A stretch of 64,000 nucleotides of DNA from Acanthacorydalis orientalis (Eukaryota; Arthropoda; Insecta; Megaloptera; Corydalidae), in NCBI GenBank assembly GCA_034766995.1, contig CM068320.1, positions 7,302,501-7,366,500 on the forward strand, in the 5' to 3' direction. This document shows positions 48,972 to 61,086 of this stretch, in pieces (position 1 is the first letter of the stretch; each line of letters starts with the position of its first letter). The position numbers were made by a program, and so were the translations under genes. A model generated the notes under the pieces. It saw only the letters and a list, made by a program, of their open reading frames with translations. It was not told where the DNA came from and made no database searches.

Positions 48972-50924
48972 TAAATGTTAATTACTTTTCAAATAGGAGC
49001 AACTTTAAGTGGTCTTTTAATGTATAACAATTTGCTTTGTGTTAAAATAATTGAAAGATCAAATCAAGGGATACTTGTTCAGAAAAGTCTACAATATTCA
49101 AAATATTTGCTTTTATAAAGAGGATTGTATTTTTTACATATTTTTATTAGAATTCGATAGAAAGCAATGACCAAAGTATCGATACTTTTCTTTCAAATTA
49201 ATTTAAGGGGATAAGTAACGCGATAAGGTTCTATAAATATATAGAGTACTGAAATATTTGTCGTAGAAGAGCTTAAATATTAGTAACAAATAAAACATTC
49301 TGATTTCGATGAATGTCTTTGTGTAGAAAACATTAAATATTGTTTCGAAATTAAAGCAAAAATAAGGATAATATTCGCTTATGACATATATATATATATA
49401 TATAAAATTGTAAAAAAGACCTTCCTTTCAGAATTAATAAATCATTAATTTGCGTATTGAATAGAAAAATAAAGAAGTGAACTCGTTTTTAAACATTATT
49501 ATATAATTTGTGACTTATGTTGAAATAAATTACAAATACACTGGAAAATTTCAAAATAAACTACTTTAAATAATACGACACAAAACTGACAGATTACATT
49601 TTCCTACAAGTTGTGTTTACCAAAGACACAGGCAGCAAAAATTATTTCGAAGAAAAATGTAGTGTAAATACTCGTACTTTATTTATATTTCATTGTTAAA
49701 ATCTGAAAAATGAATAAGTGGTTTCGAGTTTACAAAAAAATAGAGGAAAAATTTGTGCCATTATAAATTGTTGTATAATTTTACAGTGATAAAATGAACT
49801 CAACAAGTAAATAGTGTTATGATAATTGACACACATTTTTAAATTACAATATTTCAATCAAAGAGTTTCGTAGAGATTTATTATTTTAGTGTTATTAATA
49901 ATCAAAAATGTTTAAAATTCAGTAAGTAGGATAAATAAATATATGCATCAAGTTTGTGTATTACTTGAATTAACATTATATATAATAATTGAATCATTAA
50001 ATTAAATTTGAGACCTTAGCTTTTTAAAATAAGGAAATTTCCTACAATATTACTAATATATATTTATTGAATTTATTATTTATATATAACACACTAAATA
50101 TGAGGCGGGGGGGGGTTTATGGATATAAAAATTAGAGACACTGGCAGGGTAAAAATTATTATCTATTTAGAGAACATGTATGTATTTGATGATTTCTTCC
50201 TTAAAGTGCTTGTTTATTTTGTATATTTTAATAGCTGTTTGATGCTATTACGGAAATATTTTTATTTGACCTGTGCATATTTATGTTCTAAAAAATAAAA
50301 TTCGATATTTATTCTGAAACCTCTGTAAAAAGGTGGTTATATACGGAGTTGTTGAAAAATTTAGATTACTAGATAAATTTCAAAAATCAATATTTTATTC
50401 TCAAATTTTGTATAGAGTGACTTATCATTCAGGATAACGGTTGAAGAATTTATGTATATTTATAAAATCAGTTAAGTAAACATATGTCAAGTAGAAAAAT
50501 TAAAACAGAAACGGGAGTAAAGTATTAAATAAATGCATATTTAGTATGTAAAAACTTTAATAATTATTACCTACTAAAAAGTTATTTATGTATCGATTAA
50601 AAATATTCAGATTTTTATATGATTTTATTCTTATAATGCTAACTTTTATATAAGATGAGAAATTAATATATTTTTTTTATCAATTTGAGAAGGAAAGTAA
50701 TGAGTAAGACTCGATTATTATTTAATAGTTATATATAATATGAACATGTATTTAGATCAATAATTTTGAGGAATACTGTTTATAGTGACTAACCTACATA
50801 TATATATAAATTAGTGCGCTGTGCTTGATAATCACATTGTAATTATTGTAAATATGTATTTATTCTTTTGTCATTATTTTGATTATTGGAATTAATTATT
50901 TAATTATATCAACAAAATAATAAG
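48972..50924. other. AT-rich DNA, no gene seen
   Basis: (TA)n at 49386-49404. A run of about ten G at 50106-50115 is odd in this AT-rich context. No coding signal. Confidence 0.45.
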
Positions 50925-51250
50925 TGATGCACACACGCTTCGAGACAGAATAAAAGAGACTAGACACGCGCTCATAGGCCTGCTTCGCTTAAGCCCGCCT
51001 TTCCTGTGATTATATAACCCGGGAAATTAGCAGCATAAATTCCGGTTTTTTGAAAAAAAATTCCAGACTACAGCTTTCGAACCACCCCTGATACCCACAT
51101 TCTGAAACTCAACACTTCTTGCAAAACCGGTTCAAAAGCCACGTTAAGATCCCGGACCTAACTTCAACTTCCATTCAACGCACAGCAATATGGCGTTGTA
51201 TACGTAATTTTAACACAATAAAGTAATTTTTGATTTTGATTTGATTTTGC
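50925..51250 (+). mobile_element. retroelement-like end (SINE/LINE tail or LTR), class uncertain
   Basis: A GC-richer block with sharp composition change: ACGCGCTCATAGGCCTGCTT, then CTTAAGCCCGCC. A TATA-like ATTATATAACCC is near 51010. It ends ACACAATAAAGTAATTTTTG, followed by a (GATTTT)n-type tail at 51228-51250. A polyadenylation signal just before a short A/T-rich tandem tail is typical of a LINE or SINE 3' end. TATA plus AATAAA would also suit an LTR. A GGTTCAAAAGCC box-B-like motif is present at 51130, but no convincing box A. Confidence 0.4.
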
Positions 51251-51355
51251 AGCATAAATCAGTCGACTTCCGACTCCCATACAGTAAGCATTTTTTCGCT
51301 GTCTGTCTATTCCAAAGTGTTACCCTCAATTTTAAAATCACATTGTAGTTTTTTC

Positions 51356-51815
51356 TAATAGTGATGGTTCGTCCTGTATGGCGAACGATCGTCACAGCTT
51401 TACTGACGACACTGGTTCTGAATATGTGACTTGGAGTATAGTGTCTCAATGCTGTGAGTAACTTTCCCACAACCTCCAAGTTTATTGCTCTTTCTCTCTC
51501 GCATATAGTGCTTCGGTCTGTATTATCGACACTCCTGACGGCTCTACAGACCTGTGTGGCACTATAGCTTACGAGACTTGGAGGAAAAGACTGTATATCT
51601 TTCGATGCTGTGGGCAATAAGTTCCCACAGCCTCCAAGTTTAGCGCTCTCTCGCTCCCCATCAGGTGATTCGTTTTGTATGGCGAACAATCATCACGGCT
51701 TTATGGACCCGTGACGACATCGGATAGTTAACTGACCAGTGAAGACGGTACAGAGTCTCGCTGCTGTGAGCAGTAACGTTCCCACAGCCGTGGTCGGTCT
51801 AGTCTCCATCTCCAT
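51356..51815 (-). repeat. three tandem 156-bp units with an open minus-strand frame
   Basis: Units begin near 51358, 51505 and 51662. The shared block GCTGTGAG...TTCCCACA recurs at 51451, 51607 and 51763 (spacing 156 and 156). A CTGTATGGCGAAC-type block recurs at about 51375, in diverged form at about 51525, and at about 51677. Because 156 is a multiple of three, the minus-strand frame stays in register. A 159-codon frame at 51210-51689, the longest in the window, holds two 52-residue repeats (GERESAKLGGCGNLL and CERERAINLEVVGKLL). The third unit is in the same frame but carries two TGA stops at 51690-51695. It is unrecognised, and may be satellite DNA or part of a retroelement or old gene. 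Confidence 0.6.
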
Positions 51816-52001
51816 GTTCACAAAGTGGGGAATCCTTTGATTATCTTTTGGAGTCAGATAAATGCACCGCCGCAACGAGCGGATAAACATTTGGGCGCCT
51901 TATGCACGGCGCGCCGTAGTTGTCCCCCGATAAAGTGGTGAGTACCCTGCACCAAACCCGACACTGTTAAATCAGAATAGTACTTAACTATGTTAGTATA
52001 T
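51816..52001 (+). other. GC-rich flank of the tandem repeat with splice-donor-like site
   Basis: Includes GGGCGCCTTATGCACGGCGC at 51893-51912 and AAGTG|GTGAGTACC near 51939, a good 5' splice-site match. No protein is recognised. Confidence 0.25.
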
Positions 52002-52772
52002 ATGTGGGCCTCTTGATAAGTTTACTAAATTTCTATGTTGTGATGCCACCATTCATTTGGTAACGTCATCACTATCGTGTCACTTTTCAAACGAGCATAG
52101 ATGAAATTTCATCCAGAAATGACGCATTGTTCACGTTCTACAGATGTTGGAAGGAAGTATTGTAGAAGTTGCCGCGAAAATGGGAAAAACGAGCAGGTTT
52201 TTTGCGTCATTCCTTTACCGTCGATGAAACATGCATCCACCACTACATAACCGAGTCGAAGCAGCAGTCAAAGCAATGAATAATGACTGATGGAAGTGTG
52301 TCGAAAATGGTGAAGACCATTTTGTCGAGTGGCAAAATGATGGCCACTATTTTTTAGGATTTTCAAGGAATCAACCTGATCGACTACTAAACGGAGGGAA
52401 CAACGAGAATAGGAGTCTATTATGCAATATTATTGCACCATTTGAAAGGAGCTGAATCAAAAACAGTTAAGATTGTATCACAAAAAATTGTTCTTTCACC
52501 AGGATATTGAGCTGTCCCACAAATCGGCCATCGAAATGGAAAAATTGCACGAATTGGACTTCGAATTGATTCCTCATCCATTCTATTCTCCGAACTTGAC
52601 CATTTGCAACTTCTTCCTCTTCCCCGCTGTCGTCGTCGTTAATGTGTACTTTGCAAACTAGCTGGACCAAATATTTAGTCTTCAATGAAGACTATGTTGA
52701 GAAATAAAATCACTTTTTTCCAAAAAACGGTATTTAACTTGCATTTTTACCATACTTATCAAATGACACACG
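52002..52772 (+). mobile_element. irritans-like mariner, HTH-less deletion derivative
   Basis: About 770 bp. The left end, GGGCCTCTTGATAAGTTTAC, and right end (minus-strand GTGTGTCATTTGATAAGTAT) are the same terminal repeats as at 5149. Reading: MLEGSIVEVAAKMGK, then directly into the FLRRF region (frameshifted), VDETCIHHYITESKQQSKQ (first Asp intact, Trp to Cys), SGKMMATIF and GINLID. An open frame at 52473-52661 then carries LFFHQDIELSHKSAIEM (second Asp intact), LHELDFELIPHPFYSP and NLTICNFFLF (third Asp replaced by Asn). It ends in NEDYVEK. The N-terminal HTH is removed at the same junction, AAAACGAG|CAGG, as in the 5149 copy. Confidence 0.87.
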
Positions 52773-53274
52773 TAATTAACAAAATTGTCAATATTAATAT
52801 AAACTCAATGATTTGTATAAGGTGAGATATATCAATATATTATGGTAATATATATCTTATACTAATATATCAGCAATTGTATATAAAAAATTTAAAAAAA
52901 GATAGTGAAATAAAGATTAAATATACATAAACATATTTCAAATCAGATTTCAGAGATTTTTTGTTAGATTTTGGTGATTTTGATCTAATGATATACTTTC
53001 TGTCTAATTTGTAACATTTAAGAGACGAATGTGATTTAAAGAGATTTTTATAAAAAAAAAAATAATTTCTTTGTATGATTTCTATTTTTATAGTTTATAT
53101 GTATATTTACAAAATGTTATTATTCATGAGAATAATTACATTATTCGTATTTACTAAATAAATATAATTTTGTATTTTATGTTAAGACTATAAATAAAAT
53201 GCTTTGATTTATTGTATAATTTTTGATATCAATTGGAGTCATTACGAATGAAATTAGCTTGTGAGGTATGTGTG

Positions 53275-53311
<37 letters not shown>

Positions 53312-53673
53312 GTATGAGTATATATATACAAATGTATGTGTATATATATATACGTATGCATGTTTGAATGTATGTGCGTGATATAATTTCAAATTAATAT
53401 AAATAGAATGTATAAAACTAGACGCTATTTTCATATAACCTTTCTTTTGTAAACTTTTCTCCTATCAAATAATAGAAGTGTTTTCATATGCTGCATATGT
53501 AAGTGCAACGAGTTACGACAGATACGATATGCAGGTCACGTTTCTTCTTAAAAGTCTTAGGACACATAAGTGAACAAATTGTTTTTAAAATCAGATTCTC
53601 TTTTACTAGATATATAAAATTAAATCTTTACTGACCTTACGTGTGCAATTTATTATTTTAACAAAATAACAAT

Positions 53674-53728
<55 letters not shown>

Positions 53729-55621
53729 ATATCTATCCTTTTTAAAATAAATAAATGTATGACGTGCTAAATATAAAGATATATTTGCAACTTAATATCT
53801 ATAATAAATAAATTAAATCATATATTTTATCATTTAATATTTCTTTTTGATACTTAATATAATTACTTAATACACAGTTTTAGTTGAAATTATGTATTTT
53901 GATACTGAAAGTGAAAAAAATTTGTTCTCTTGCATCTAAGAAAATACGGTATTTTTACTATAATCTAATAAGTAAAAGAATAAGCAGAATTTTATTTGTT
54001 TGTTTTCTGTAAACAGAATAATTTTATAAAATAAATGACAATGTTCTATTTTTTAACTGTTTGTATGTAAAAAAAAGTATATGTTAATATTACAGACCTC
54101 AACATACATCTTAAAGTTATTTCATAACTGCTACCATATCTTGCAATATCTTCTATTTTTTTAATATTATATTTAAAATTGCATTCTTCAAATATGTTCT
54201 ATTTTCATGTTTTATTAAGAGATACTTGTTTTCATGATTTTTCGTGTCTCAATGAAAGTATTATAACAACATGTGTTTTATATATACGATATATGGGATA
54301 TATTTTTATTTAAATAATAATAATAACGATGCAAGTGGCTTATTTCGAAATTACGCTTGTTCAGCATTAAGTATTATAAAGTGATTCAATTTAGTCTTTT
54401 AGATGAAAGGATGTTACGAAAAGTCATGTTATTTTTTATTTAGTATTTATTTGAATTCAATTCTAAAATAAAATTGAACCAAAATACTAAACGGTGGATA
54501 ACATGTTTGTTTTTTTAATTTTTGCGTTTTTTTAATCCTTTTGTATGGAATCCTAGGTTGAATTATCCTATATATAGTTTTATAACAATGATAGTTATAT
54601 AAATGTTAACATTAACATTCAATTATAAAAATAACCTTTGCCTTCTCATATACCTTATATGAGTCAACTTATATTTGCCCTTCTGATTTTTATTTGTATT
54701 ATTATAGATAACACATAGATGACAATTAGTAAGGCTAGTTTATCTACTTATTGTTCGTCAACGAAACAATTTTCGATGACAATTGAGCAGAGAATTGGAT
54801 AGAGGATAGACTAATGTTTGAATTAGCCTCAAGAGAAGTGAAATACTGTATTTTTTTCAATCGAAATCAAAGTTTATGTTGCCGATAAAAGTTTAGTTTA
54901 GAAAGGAAATCTAGAAAAACGTTTGATAGATCAATGCTTACAACAAAAATAATAATATCGAGTTTTTAAAAAAAAAATGAAAGGGTACTTGATGATTATT
55001 AACCAAACACAATCAAGAAACATTTATTTAAATGTGTATAAAGAAAATTGAGTAAGAAAATACCTGCAAATTGTTTTTGTCAGCAAATTGAGTTGACTGT
55101 AGAAAAATCATACAAATTCAAGGAAATTATTAGAATCGGAAAAATAATGATGCAGGAAAGTCACAAAGGTAACAAGAACGTCCATTAAATATTGAATGAT
55201 TTTATCATAATTAATTATAATAATATAAACATTAAATTGAACATAAATTACAAAAAAACAACTCGAAAACTAGATATTTACAGGATTTATTTATTGTTTT
55301 GTAAAGACAGAAAAAGTATTAAAAATTTCATTTTTAAAAAATGAAACAAAATTGTGAGACCAAAATAAAATTAAAGAAAAAGTGTTTGTTGATAAGAAAT
55401 ATGAATAATTATAAATGACGATATTCATACCTGTGAAATACAACAAAAATAAAAATTAACTATGTAAGAAATGGAAAAAAAGAAAAGATTTTTAGATCAA
55501 TCTATATAAGAATTAAAATGCGTAAATAAATTATATTTCTAAATTATACCTAGCTTAATTAAAATTAAACTAATATATTATAGTGAATAATGTGTACTTG
55601 TTTTTTTTTTAATAAATTACG

Positions 55622-55669
<48 letters not shown>

Positions 55670-56049
55670 TTTTAACAACTTTAAATACATTTGATGTATT
55701 CATAGTATTTTCCTTCGTTTGTTCAATATTGTGTGTTTAAAATCTTCTGAAGTACTTTGATCATATTTATATCTGTCGTTTGATCAAGATTCAGTCGTAT
55801 TAACCGTTCTGTCCTTTGTGTGTCGCCTATTGAATTTCCTCTAGGGGAAATTTGAGTGGATTTATTATGTGTTAAGAACCATTTGAACACTCGTACACGC
55901 ATGATATTATTCGAATGAGGACGAATGACAAGGAAGTATTCGAATGGAATGTGTTCTTTTTACATAATTTGAAATATGAATTTAAAAATCAATGAACGTG
56001 GATACTGGCAAGATTTTAAATAGAAAATATTAAGATGCGTATCAAATAA

Positions 56050-56091
<42 letters not shown>

Positions 56092-56951
56092 GTAATTTTT
56101 GTTTGATATTAAAAATAAAATAATTAAAAATGAAAAAAAATCTAGAAAGATAGTTTACTTTTAAAAAATGAAAAAAATATCCCATAAAAGTGATTTTTAA
56201 TTCAATTAAAAATTAAATAAAAAACGTACCATATTAAAATGAAATATACATTCATACATATAGGTGGATAGATAGATAGTTAAATAGATATATTTAAAAA
56301 TCTGTTTATATTTTCTATAAAATCACAGAAAGTATTTTGAAAAATAAAACAGAAATTATAGACCAAAATGATAGGGTGGAAGAGAAAGAACAAAATATTA
56401 TTAAATAAATATTTTGCTTAGTATTTGCATTTATAGTCTACTTTTATAAAGAATATACGTATTTCATTTGAATCCAAAATAATCTATAGTCAATTACTCG
56501 CTATAGAATGTTTAACAAATTTATAATTTTGATATCTCTAATGTAAAGTCAATAAAAGACAATATGGCGTTAACTAGAGTAATAGGTAGAATAATAAGTA
56601 CACATTAATTTATGTTTTTAAAAAAATGAGATATTCACGATGATGAGACTGAGATAATCACGAATAATTTACGATTTCCTATTTTTAGAAATACCTATGT
56701 ACAGAATACGATATTTGCTTGTCTAGTTTTATACACACACTCAATCAAATTCAGTATCAATAGTTTCTTATATATTCTCATATGTATGCAACATTTTATC
56801 AGGGTATAAAAAGTAAGAACCTTAATAAAAAAGAATTAACAATTCAACTGAAACATCCACATTATTATTAGATGACCGCAAAAATTGTGGATCAATATTA
56901 AAAATGCCTGAATGTAAAAACGTTTGCTTTCGAAAGCAATTTCATAGATAT
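52773..56951. other. AT-rich DNA with (TA)n runs, no gene seen
   Basis: (TA)n at 53276-53352 (with TG/CA units), 53674-53723, 55625-55667 and 56052-56092. A little less AT-rich near 55790-55920, without a recognisable motif. Open frames here read TA repeats. Confidence 0.5.
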
Positions 56952-56955
<4 letters not shown>

Positions 56956-57004
<49 letters not shown>

Positions 57005-57012
57005 TATATATT
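56956..57012. repeat. (TA)n microsatellite
   Basis: About 25 TA units. The overlapping 88- and 62-codon frames on the two strands are artefacts of this run. Confidence 0.95.
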
Positions 57013-57256
57013 CCCGGATTCTGCATTCAGTATATATGAAAAATAATAAATATATAAAAATAATGAATTCAGAAAGCGTACGGCTTTACTGACAGGAAAC
57101 AACGTGAAGAAATTCTCGTCCTCACTGTTAACTGATAAATGCTTAAAAGCTTAATATAAACATTAATGTGTTACTACATTCACATCTATCTTTCTCGTAT
57201 GTTCATCTTTTGTATACATTTTTATTAATGTTTCGGTGGTTGTAAAATTTATAGAG

Positions 57257-57334
<78 letters not shown>

Positions 57335-60327
57335 TGTATGTTTTTTTCATGAAAATGAAAATCTTATTTTGAACAAAGTACTTGAAAAATATATATATAA
57401 ATAAAAACAATTTGTTTTTCATCATATAATTTTATTCTAACACTAAATATTTTTGGCATGTTCATTCTTTAATGGTTTTTATTGGAAACAAATTTAAAAT
57501 GACTAACATTTTTGGATTAAATTAATTTTTTTGTAGAAATTTTTTTTTCCAATTTAATATATTTTACTTTTTTTCTATTTTAAGGCACTTAAAGTAAGTT
57601 TTATGATATTTTTCGAAACATCAACTGAAATTATCAAACGTGACTCTTAAGACCTAAAAATACATGCAGATTTTCCATTTATCCTATTTTGTAACAATGG
57701 AGATGATCATCTAATGAAGACATATCTGTAGAATATACAGAATGAATACGAACTTTTCCGTTTATTTCTTTGTTTCTTCTAGGTCTACATCGGAATATAT
57801 AGTTTGGTGTTACAAAAGAAATGCTTTTTAAAAAATCACATTTGTTCGATCAGATAAAACAAGATACTTTTTCTTGCGTCAGTTAGTTTAACTACTGTTG
57901 TGTCGTGTTATTGCCTGATTTTCAGGTAGAAACCTGATACATAATTGCTTCTCTAAAATCTTACAAAACAAATATTCATATGTATCAATCATGTGTTAGT
58001 TTTTGATGTCATTTTAATGATTGTACTAGGTAAATTCTATCTTTTTTTTGTACCTTATATAATTGTATTTTTTTATCTCCAATGTTCAATCAATTTAAAA
58101 ATGTCTTAAATCAATCTATCGAATAAATAATTGTATAATGGAAACTGATTCATAAAATTCTTTCTATATACATTGTAAACCATTTTTGGGAATTCTATAA
58201 CATTTAATCCTTTCCAAAAGTTAAATAACAAGATGATACATAAAGGAAAATTGTAGGCGTTAATTTTCAATAATTAATAATTCAATCATAACGTATTCCA
58301 AAACAAAAAATTTTTACATTGTTAATAAAGAATGACACATATTAATATAATCTTTCAAGCAATTTAAGAGTTATGTATTTATATTAGATCGATAGGACAT
58401 TAATTGCTGTAATATATATATATGCATTTGAAGGACAAAGTTTTTCCACAATAATGCCATTATTGAATACATTTACTATTATGAATACATGCATTAATAC
58501 TTTGTTATTGTTTCATTTAATCTATTTTATAACAATATCCAAGTAAGATTTATTTTTAAATGAAATGTTTTAAGCAATCTATTTTACCAATCTACATTTT
58601 TATAAATTTAGATGCCAAAAAATATTATAATGTGATTTATTTGACATAGAATAGGACTTTTTTAATAACTCAATATATTTATATCTAAATACAAAAATCT
58701 AAAACAAAAATATTTTTTATAATAACTTTAATCATAATAGATTGAGGAAAAATAATTTAGGAAGTCACTGCCTATTTTTGATCGAAAATTATTTATAATA
58801 GTTTATTTGAAAACAATTGGGTTAATTACATTTTTCATAGTTATTTTTTAAAAAATATTATCTTATTTAATGATTAAAAATCTAAATTTATGAAAATATT
58901 GATTGTTAAACTACATTATATATATATATATATATATATAATTTAAAAAATAAACCTTTTTGTAATAATTATAAAACAAATAAAATGAAAAAAACCAAAT
59001 TATTAACTCTCTAAACAGTAGTAAATATTGTTATATTTTAAAAGTACTTTGATGACAAAATTAATAAACTAATAATCAAATATTATAATTATTAAAAAAT
59101 ACTCTGTAAATTAATTTACTATAAAAACAATTAAAAACTTAATTTTATTGTTTTAGTTCTTTTCTATATAATAGAAAATAAATAAAAATACTAAAAAAAC
59201 ATTATTAAAAATATATGAATTAATATTATTTACAATAAGATATTATTATTCAAGTTAATTATTCAGAAAAGTAAAAAATTCAAAGATAACTACTGATCAA
59301 AGGTATATATCTGAAATATAGTAAAATATAAATGTAATAATTTGCATAAATGATAATCTGGTCAATTAAAATATATTTCATAAAGGATTGGAAAAAAAGC
59401 AGGCGGTAAATATTATTCCTGCTATATATTTGAAAGCTTATAAAGCTGAAAATAAAAAAAATAAGACAAAATTTATAAGGAATTATTTTTGTTCTAGTGG
59501 TCTTTAGAAATGTGTAGACTGTACGTGTAAATTCTATTAAAATTTATAATTATGTTTCTATAGTGCATTTTAAACAACTCCTCATGGCTGGAACAATAAA
59601 GACGAGAGAATGGTGAATTAATTTAGTGAACAGTGTGCACAAGTCAACATCCTATATTATATAATAAATTGTATGTTATGCAGAATAAATTGATACAAAA
59701 TTTAATGTTTTCATTTACGGTTCTAAATGATATTCTCGAAGCAATTTGGTTTAGTGAATAGAGATGTACACGTCAGTAGAAAAGTTTAATTCGTTTGGAA
59801 CTGTTGTATGGAAATAATTTACCTGAAGTAATTTAATTTAATATTTTAAACAAAAATAAAATTTACAGCAATTATTGTGCCATGATTTACTATGTTTATT
59901 TTATATAATATAATATTTTTTCATTGAATTCAAAATTCACATAATTTTTTTAAAAATTCAATTCAATTATTTTGTTTTAACTCACATTTATGTTACACTT
60001 TTGCGGAAATATATTATTTGTATGGAATATTTAAAAAGGGTGTCAATATTTAAGTTTATTTCAGATTCGATAAAATATTATTTTTTTGAAAACCAGATCA
60101 GCTAGTTCACCTTTAAATTTAAATTAATTAATTACATTTAAAAGTGAACGTGATTAACGTGATTTGTTAAAGAATACTGTTAGAGAATTTTAAATTTCGA
60201 ATCAGATATGAATTATTTTTCTATTAAGTAATTAGCATATTTGATTTTTACTAAGAATAATTTTTCCAGCGTACGGATAAACTACCAGAAATATTTTATA
60301 CAAGAATAAGCAATTTATGATACATAT
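57013..60327. other. AT-rich DNA, no gene seen
   Basis: (TA)n at 57257-57332 (interrupted by TGTGTG) and 58916-58940. TTTTCAG|GTAGAA near 57925 resembles a combined splice acceptor/donor. There is no coding signal. Confidence 0.45.
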
Positions 60328-60432
60328 ATCATCATCAGTTTCTGTCAATCCACTACTGGATAAAGGCCTCTTACATGATTTTCTATTTGGTACGATTGTA
60401 TGCCTCTCTTTTCCACTGTTTTTCGATAAAAC
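60328..60432. mobile_element. fragment of a widespread insect repeat (LINE-associated)
   Basis: It reads ATCATCATCAGTTTCTGTCA, then ATCCACTACTGGATAAAGGC and CTCTCTTTTCCACTG. I recognise this as a diverged copy of the CATCATCAGYCT...CCACTGCTGGACAWAGGCCTC motif found next to LINE sequences in many arthropod genomes. The identification is from memory of the motif and only about 100 bp are preserved. Confidence 0.45.
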
Positions 60433-61086
60433 GTTTTCGATATATTCTTCTGAGAATTTCTAAAAGATTTTAATATAAACGAAAAATTAAGAAAAATTGT
60501 ATTATATTAAATGATTGACGAATGAAGCAGGCAAACAACAAATTCACTTACGTTATGACATGTTACATATCTCTCCTGGAGATATTGTCACAGCTTGAGC
60601 TCAGTTTCTTTTGTGTATTTTAAGCTATAGTATATGACATCATTTTGACTTACAGTCATGTTTTTCAACAAGCAAGATGAGATGGCTCTCTAATTATTTT
60701 TTCAACAAAGAAGAGAGAACTTAAAATATAAATAATGAAAAGCATTTGTATTATATTTATGAAAAATAATTTAAATGATGAACAATATTGGAAAAAAGAA
60801 CAATTAATTAAGAACTAAGTAGAAGTAAAAATTGATAATTAATGTAAGCGATTTATTTATTAATTAATTATAAATAACTAATTGATAATTGCTATGATTT
60901 ATAACCAATTTAAAAGTCCAAATTTTCAACCTTTTGATTAAAAATTGATAACGTGTCTTAAAAAAATCAAAAAAAAATTATTTCACGTTTAATGCAGTTA
61001 TTTAGTAGTAAAACCACGATGAATTTCTATTATTAGGTAGTAAAATATTCGCATCTTCAATCTACTAAAATTAATTGGAATTATTC
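60433..61086. other. AT-rich DNA, no gene seen
   Basis: No frame or repeat recognised. Confidence 0.4.

Noticed and set aside
51120..51145. SINE box B (GGTTCAAAAGCC)
   Set aside because: One base off in spacing and no box A at a suitable distance, so a tRNA-derived SINE is not established.
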